Of a stretch of DNA of 64,000 bases, positions 57,204-64,000 are shown piece after piece. How positions within the stretch are numbered: position 1 is the stretch's first letter; every line of letters starts with the position of its first letter. Source of the DNA: Auanema rhodensis (taxonomy: Eukaryota > Nematoda > Chromadorea > Rhabditida > Rhabditidae); the NCBI GenBank assembly GCA_964057225.1, contig CAXKVF010000078.1, positions 372,001 to 436,000 on the forward strand, read 5' to 3'. The notes under the pieces were generated by a model, which saw only the letters and a list, made by a program, of their open reading frames with translations, was not told the origin of the DNA and ran no database searches. A program made the position numbers and the translations under genes.

Positions 57204-58787
57204 GAATCTAATTTTGAAAACCGCATCTCTTCATCTTTCACGTGAAGCGAGTTACATACCAAGTGCACATCACGTGTACATTTAATTAGCATAAATTAAA
57301 GTTCACGTAAATTTCAAAGTCATGGTTACCATGCACCAATATCAATAAAAATTTGTTTTTAGACTAATATGGACATGGGGAATCTAATTTTGAAAACCGC
57401 ATCTCTTTATCTTTCACGTGAAGCGAGTTACATACCAAGTGCACATCACGTGTACATTTAATTAGCATAAATTAAAGTTCACGTAAATTTCAAAGTCATG
57501 GTTACCATGCACCAATATCAATAAAAATTTGTTTTTAGACTAATATGGACATGGGGAATCTAATTTTGAAAACCGCATCTCTTCATCTTTCACGTGAAGC
57601 GAGTTACATACCAAGTGCACATCACGTGTACATTTAATTAGCATAAATTAAAGTTCACGTAAATTTCAAAGTCATGGTTACCATGAACCAATATCAATAA
57701 AAATTTGTTTTTAGACTAATATGGACATGGGGAATCTAATTTTGAAAACCGCATCTATTTATCTTTCACGTGAAGCGAGTTACATACCAAGTGCACATCA
57801 CGTGTACATTTAATTAGCATAAATTAAAGTTCACGTAAATTTCAAAGTCATGGTTACCATGCACCAATATCAATAAAAATTTGTTTTTAGACTAATATGG
57901 ACATGGGGAATCTAATTTTGAAAACCGCATCTCTTCATCTTTCACGTGAAGCGAGTTACATACCAAGTGCACATCACGTGTACATTTAATTAGCATAAAT
58001 TAAAGTTCACGTAAATTTCAAAGTCATGGTTACCATGCACCAATATCAATAAAAATTTGTTTTTAGACTAATATGGACATGGGGAATCTAATTTTGAAAA
58101 CCGCATCTCTTCATCTTTCACGTGAAGCGAGTTACATACCAAGTGCACATCACGTGTACATTTAATTAGCATAAATTAAAGTTCACGTAAATTTCAAAGT
58201 CATGGTTACCATGCACCAATATCAATAAAAATTTGTTTTTAGACTAATATGGACATGGGGAATCTAATTTTGAAAACCGCATCTCTTTATCTTTCACGTG
58301 AAGCGAGTTACATACCAAGTGCACATCACGTGTACATTTAATTAGCATAAATTAAAGTTCACGTAAATTTCAAAGTCATGGTTACCATGCACCAATATCA
58401 ATAAAAATTTGTTTTTAGACTAATATGGACATGGGGAATCTAATTTTAAAAACCGCATCTCCTTATCTTTCACGTGAAGCGAGTTACATACCAAGTGCAC
58501 ATCACGTGTACATTTAATTAGCATAAATTAAAGTTCACGTAAATTTCAAAGTCATGGTTACCATGCACCAATATCAATAAAAATTTGTTTTTAGACTAAT
58601 ATGGACATGGGGAATCTAATTTTGAAAACCGCATCTCTTCATCTTTCACGTGAAGCGAGTTACATACCAAGTGCACATCACGTGTACATTTAATTAGCAT
58701 AAATTAAAGATCACGTAAATTTCAAAGTCATGGTTACCATGCACCAATATCAATAAAAATTTGTTTTTAGACTAATATGGACATGGG
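57204..58787 (+). repeat. 20-monomer-period HOR near the right end, first copy (9 monomers)
   Basis: Order: CTTCATC, consensus, CTTCATC/ATGAACC, CATCTATTTATC (57732), CTTCATC, CTTCATC, consensus, CTCCTTATC (58436), CTTCATC/AAAGATCACG (58612). The series repeats at 60723-62306 at +3519 bp, which is 20 monomers minus one base because of the short monomer at 60020. One difference is that the monomer before CTCCTTATC carries TTTTGCAAACC (61779) in the later copy. Confidence 0.8.
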
Positions 58788-60722
58788 GAATCTAATTTTG
58801 AAAACCGCATCTCTTTATCTTTCACGTGAAGCGAGTTACATACCAAGTGCACATCACGTGTACATTTAATTAGCATAAATTAAAGTTCACGTAAATTTCA
58901 AAGTCATGGTCACCATGCACCAATGTCAATAAAAATTTGTTTTTAGACTAATATGGACATGGGGAATCTAATTTTGAAAACCGCATCTCTTTATTTTTCA
59001 CGTGAAGCGAGTTACATACCAAGTGCACATCACGTGTACATTTAATTAGCATAAATTAAAGTTCACGTAAATTTCAAAGTCATGGTTACCATGCACCAAT
59101 ATCAATAAAAATTTGTTTTTAGACTAATATGGACATGGGGAATCTAATTTTGAAAACCGCATCTCTTTATCTTTCACGTGAAGCGAGTTACATACCAAGT
59201 GCACATCACGTGTACATTTAATTAGCATAAATTAAAGTTCACGTAAATTTCAAAGTCATGGTTACCATGAACCAATACCAATAAAAATTTGTTTTTAGAC
59301 TAATATGGACATGGGGAATCTAATTTTGAAAACCGCATCTCGTTATCTTTCACGTGAAGCGAGTTACATACCAAGTGCACATCACGTGTACATTTAATTA
59401 GCATAAATTAAAGTTCACGTAAATTTCAAAGTCATGGTTACCATGCACCAATATCAATAAAAATTTGTTTTTAGACTAATATGGACATGGGGAATCTAAT
59501 TTTGAAAACCGCATCTCTTTATCTTTCACGTGAAGCGAGTTACATACCAAGTGCACATCACGTGTACATTTAATTAGCATAAATTAAAGTTCACGTAAAT
59601 TTCAAAGTCATGGTTACCATGCACCAATATCAATAAAAATTTGTTTTTAGATTAATATGGACATGGGGAATCTAATTTTGAAAACCGCATCTCTTTATCT
59701 TTCACGTGAAGCGAGTTACATACCAAGTGCACATCACGTGTACATTTAATTAGCATAAATTAAAGTTCACGTAAATTTCAAAGTCATGGTTACCATGAAC
59801 CAATATCAATAAAAATTTGTTTTTAGACTAATATGGACATGGGGAATCTAATTTTGAAAACCGCATCTCTTTATCTTTCACGTGAAGCGAGTTACATACC
59901 AAGTGCCCATCACGTGTACATTTAATTAGCATAAATTAAAGTTCACGTAAATTTCAAAGTCATGGTTACCATGCACCAATATCAATAAAAATTTGTTTTT
60001 AGACTAATATGGACATGGGGATCTAATTTTGAAAACCGCATCTCTATATCTTTCACGTGAAGCGAGTTACATACCAAGTGCACATCACGTGTACATTTAA
60101 TTAGCATAAATTAAAGTTCACGTAAATTTCAAAGTCATGGTTACCATGCACCAATGTCAATAAAAATTTGTTTTTAGACTAATATGGACATGGGGAATCT
60201 AATTTTGCAAACCGCATCTCTTCATCTTTCACGTGAAGCGAGTTACATACCAAGTGCACATCACGTGTACATTTAATTAGCATAAATTAAAGTTCACGTA
60301 AATTTCAAAGTCATGGTTACCATGCACCAATATCAATAAAAATTTGTTTTTAGACTAATATGGACATGGGGAATCTAATTTTGAAAACCGCATCTCTTTC
60401 TCTTTCACGTGAAGCGAGTTACATACCAAGTGCACATCACGTGTACATTTAATTAGCATAAATTAAAGTTCACGTAAATTTCAAAGTCATGGTTACCATG
60501 AACCAATATCAATAAAAATTTGTTTTTAGACTAATATGGACATGGGGAATCTAATTTTGAAAACCGCATCTATTTATCTTTCACGTGAAGCGAGTTACAT
60601 ACCAAGTGCACATCACGTGTACATTTAATTAGCATAAATTAAAGTTCACGTAAATTTCAAAGTCATGGTTACCATGCACCAATATCAATAAAAATTTGTT
60701 TTTAGACTAATATGGACATGGG
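58788..60722 (+). repeat. Intervening monomers with a 175-bp copy
   Basis: Landmarks: GGTCACCATG with CAATGTCAAT (58788), TTTATTTTTCAC (58964), CAATACCAAT (59140), CTCGTTATC (59316), AGATTAAT (59492), GTGCCCAT (59844), a monomer with one A lost in GAATCT and CTATATC (60020-60194), TTTTGCAAACC (60195), TCTTTCTCTTTC (60371). Most are shared with other parts of the right 10 kb in a different order. Confidence 0.7.
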
Positions 60723-63700
60723 GAATCTAATTTTGAAAACCGCATCTCTTCATCTTTCACGTGAAGCGAGTTACATACCAAGTGCACATCACGTGTACAT
60801 TTAATTAGCATAAATTAAAGTTCACGTAAATTTCAAAGTCATGGTTACCATGCACCAATATCAATAAAAATTTGTTTTTAGACTAATATGGACATGGGGA
60901 ATCTAATTTTGAAAACCGCATCTCTTTATCTTTCACGTGAAGCGAGTTACATACCAAGTGCACATCACGTGTACATTTAATTAGCATAAATTAAAGTTCA
61001 CGTAAATTTCAAAGTCATGGTTACCATGCACCAATATCAATAAAAATTTGTTTTTAGACTAATATGGACATGGGGAATCTAATTTTGAAAACCGCATCTC
61101 TTCATCTTTCACGTGAAGCGAGTTACATACCAAGTGCACATCACGTGTACATTTAATTAGCATAAATTAAAGTTCACGTAAATTTCAAAGTCATGGTTAC
61201 CATGAACCAATATCAATAAAAATTTGTTTTTAGACTAATATGGACATGGGGAATCTAATTTTGAAAACCGCATCTATTTATCTTTCACGTGAAGCGAGTT
61301 ACATACCAAGTGCACATCACGTGTACATTTAATTAGCATAAATTAAAGTTCACGTAAATTTCAAAGTCATGGTTACCATGCACCAATATCAATAAAAATT
61401 TGTTTTTAGACTAATATGGACATGGGGAATCTAATTTTGAAAACCGCATCTCTTCATCTTTCACGTGAAGCGAGTTTCATACCAAGTGCACATCACGTGT
61501 ACATTTAATTAGCATAAATTAAAGTTCACGTAAATTTCAAAGTCATGGTTACCATGCACCAATATCAATAAAAATTTGTTTTTAGACTAATATGGACATG
61601 GGGAATCTAATTTTGAAAACCGCATCTCTTCATCTTTCACGTGAAGCGAGTTACATACCAAGTGCACATCACGTGTACATTTAATTAGCATAAATTAAAG
61701 TTCACGTAAATTTCAAAGTCATGGTTACCATGCACCAATGTCAATAAAAATTTGTTTTTAGACTAATATGGACATGGGGAATCTAATTTTGCAAACCGCA
61801 TCTCTTCATCTTTCACGTGAAGCGAGTTACATACCAAGTGCACATCACGTGTACATTTAATTAGCATAAATTAAAGTTCACGTAAATTTCAAAGTCATGG
61901 TTACCATGCACCAATATCAATAAAAATTTGTTTTTAGACTAATATGGACATGGGGAATCTAATTTTGAAAACCGCATCTCCTTATCTTTCACGTGAAGCG
62001 AGTTACATACCAAGTGCACATCACGTGTACATTTAATTAGCATAAATTAAAGTTCACGTAAATTTCAAAGTCATGGTTACCATGCACCAATATCAATAAA
62101 AATTTGTTTTTAGACTAATATGGACATGGGGAATCTAATTTTGAAAACCGCATCTCTTCATCTTTCACGTGAAGCGAGTTACATACCAAGTGCACATCAC
62201 GTGTACATTTAATTAGCATAAATTAAAGATCACGTAAATTTCAAAGTCATGGTTACCATGCACCAATATCAATAAAAATTTGTTTTTAGACTAATATGGA
62301 CATGGGGAATCTAATTTTGAAAACCGCATCTCTTCATCTTTCACGTGAAGCGAGTTACATACCAAGTGCACATCACGTGTACATTTAATTAGCATAAATT
62401 AAAGTTCACGTAAATTTCAAAGTCATGGTTACCATGCACCAATATCAATAAAAATTTGTTTTTAGACTAATATGGACATGGGGAATCTAATTTTGAAAAC
62501 CGCATCTCTTTATCTTTCACGTGAAGCGAGTTACATACCAAGTGCACATCACGTGTACATTTAATTAGCATAAATTAAAGTTCACGTAAATTTCAAAGTC
62601 ATGGTTACCATGCACCAATGTCAATAAAAATTTGTTTTTAGACTAATATGGACATGGGGAATCTAATTTTGAAAACCGCATCTCTTTATTTTTCACGTGA
62701 AGCGAGTTACATACCAAGTGCACATCACGTGTACATTTAATTAGCATAAATTAAAGTTCACGTAAATTTCAAAGTCATGGTTACCATGCACCAATATCAA
62801 TAAAAATTTGTTTTTAGACTAATATGGACATGGGGAATCTAATTTTGAAAACCGCATCTCTTTATCTTTCACGTGAAGCGAGTTACATACCAAGTGCACA
62901 TCACGTGTACATTTAATTAGCATAAATTAAAGTTCACGTAAATTTCAAAGTCATGGTTACCATGAACCAATATCAATAAAAATTTGTTTTTAGACTAATA
63001 TGGACATGGGGAATCTAATTTTGAAAACCGCATCTCTTTATCTTTCACGTGAAGCGAGTTACATACCAAGTGCCCATCACGTGTACATTTAATTAGCATA
63101 AATTAAAGTTCACGTAAATTTCAAAGTCATGGTTACCATGCACCAATATCAATAAAAATTTGTTTTTAGACTAATATGGACATGGGGAATCTAATTTTGA
63201 AAACCGCATCTCTTTATCTTTCACGTGAAGCGAGTTACATACCAAGTGCACATCACGTGTACATTTAATTAGCATAAATTAAAGTTCACGTAAATTTCAA
63301 AGTCATGGTTACCATGCACCAATATCAATAAAAATTTGTTTTTAGACTAATATGGACATGGGGAATCTAATTTTGAAAACCGCATCTCTTTATCTTTCAC
63401 GTGAAGCGAGTTACATACCAAGTGCACATCACGTGTACATTTAATTAGCATAAATTAAAGTTCACGTAAATTTCAAAGTCATGGTTACCATGCACCAATG
63501 TCAATAAAAATTTGTTTTTAGACTAATATGGACATGGGGAATCTAATTTTGAAAACCGCATCTCTTTATTTTTCACGTGAAGCGAGTTACATACCAAGTG
63601 CACATCACGTGTACATTTAATTAGCATAAATTAAAGTTCACGTAAATTTCAAAGTCATGGTTACCATGCACCAATGTCAATAAAAATTTGTTTTTAGACT

Positions 63701-64000
63701 AATATGGACATGGGGAATCTAATTTTGAAAACCGCATCTCTTTATTTTTCACGTGAAGCGAGTTACATACCAAGTGCACATCACGTGTACATTTAATTAG
63801 CATAAATTAAAGTTCACGTAAATTTCAAAGTCATGGTTACCATGCACCAATATCAATAAAAATTTGTTTTTAGACTAATATGGACATGGGGAATCTAATT
63901 TTGAAAACCGCATCTCTTTCTCTTTCACGTGAAGCGAGTTACATACCAAGTGCACATCACGTGTACATTTAATTAGCATAAATTAAAGTTCACGTAAATT
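60723..64000 (+). repeat. 20-monomer-period HOR, second copy and running end
   Basis: 60723-62306 repeats 57204-58787. After one added CTTCATC monomer (62307), the CAATGTCAAT and TTTATTTTTCAC pair (62483, 62659) matches 58788 and 58964. TTTATTTTTCAC occurs again at 63539 and 63715. The final part-monomer at 63891 carries TCTTTCTCTTTC, seen otherwise only at 60371, exactly 3520 bp earlier. The array therefore continues past the window with the same 20-monomer period. Confidence 0.75.

Larger units (their letters stand above)
1..64000 (+). repeat. Tandem satellite DNA array, 176-bp monomer
   Basis: The GAATCT landmark, or a one-base variant of it, recurs every 176 bp from 9 to 63891. This gives 363 complete monomers, an 8-bp part-monomer at the left and a 110-bp part-monomer at the right. 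All copies have the same orientation, and no insertion or foreign sequence breaks the array. The consensus has 57 G+C in 176 bases (about 32%). It cannot encode protein: each monomer has stops in all three forward phases (TAA at p6, p80 and p94) and all three reverse phases (CTA at p5, TTA at p28, TCA at p111). No open frame can therefore span two monomers. Length and organisation resemble the centromeric or pericentromeric satellites of many plants and animals, which is an inference. I do not recognise the family. Both array ends appear to lie outside the window. Confidence 0.98.

Noticed and set aside
1-64000. CRISPR array
   Set aside because: The full 176-bp period is repeated. There are no short repeats separated by unique spacers and no cas genes.
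1-64000. Protein-coding genes or a repetitive protein
   Set aside because: Every monomer has stops in all three phases on both strands, and the 176-bp period is not a multiple of three. Short open frames are by-products of the repeat.
1-64000. Telomeric or subtelomeric repeat tracts
   Set aside because: No runs of TTAGGG, TTTAGGG or their complements were seen.
1-64000. Known named satellite (for example Arabidopsis 180-bp or human alpha satellite)
   Set aside because: Unit length is similar, but I see no sequence resemblance to those families as I know them, so I gave no name.

Overview
The whole 64 kb window is one uninterrupted, head-to-tail satellite DNA array. The unit is a 176-bp monomer with about 32% GC, counted on the consensus. 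I found no gene, RNA gene, transposon, telomere repeat or unique-sequence island. There are 363 complete monomers from 9 to 63890, with part-monomers at both ends, all in the same orientation. Coordinates called 'p' below are positions within a monomer, where p1 is the G of GAATCT; 2119-2294 is a monomer that matches the consensus.

An array of this size, with a unit near nucleosome length, an AT-rich sequence and nested higher-order repeats (HORs), points to a eukaryotic nuclear chromosome. It is most likely (peri)centromeric heterochromatin of a plant or animal. I do not recognise the satellite family and see no lineage marker, so species and kingdom stay open.

Layout, left to right. (1) 1-1062: a more divergent block with many private substitutions, as at an array edge or in an older part. 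(2) 1063-4934: a 6-monomer HOR (1056 bp) with a nested 3-monomer duplication. (3) 4935-12325: mixed units and a 12-monomer HOR (2112 bp). (4) 12326-14085: a 5-monomer HOR (880 bp). (5) 14614-25877: a HOR of about 25 monomers (4.4 kb) in roughly 2.2 copies. (6) 25702-38371: a second, different 25-monomer HOR built as 5+10+10 monomers, flanked by a 1.2-kb block repeated 10,207 bp apart. (7) 38372-48755: a 20/21/19-monomer HOR (3.3-3.7 kb). (8) 48756-64000: shorter 3-, 5- and 10-monomer duplications and another 20-monomer period that is still running at the right end.

Monomer length is very constant: only eight of 363 differ from 176 bp, each by one base. Each monomer carries short dyads: a 10-bp perfect palindrome TTCACGTGAA, a second CACGTG inside ATCACGTG, GTGCAC, TGTACA and an 11-bp imperfect palindrome around GGTTACC. 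It also has an A/T tract. These are the best candidates for protein-binding or structural elements. The unusual content is the record of recent, nested unequal exchange or conversion, not a coding system. HOR boundaries come from reading diagnostic substitutions by eye, not from an alignment program.
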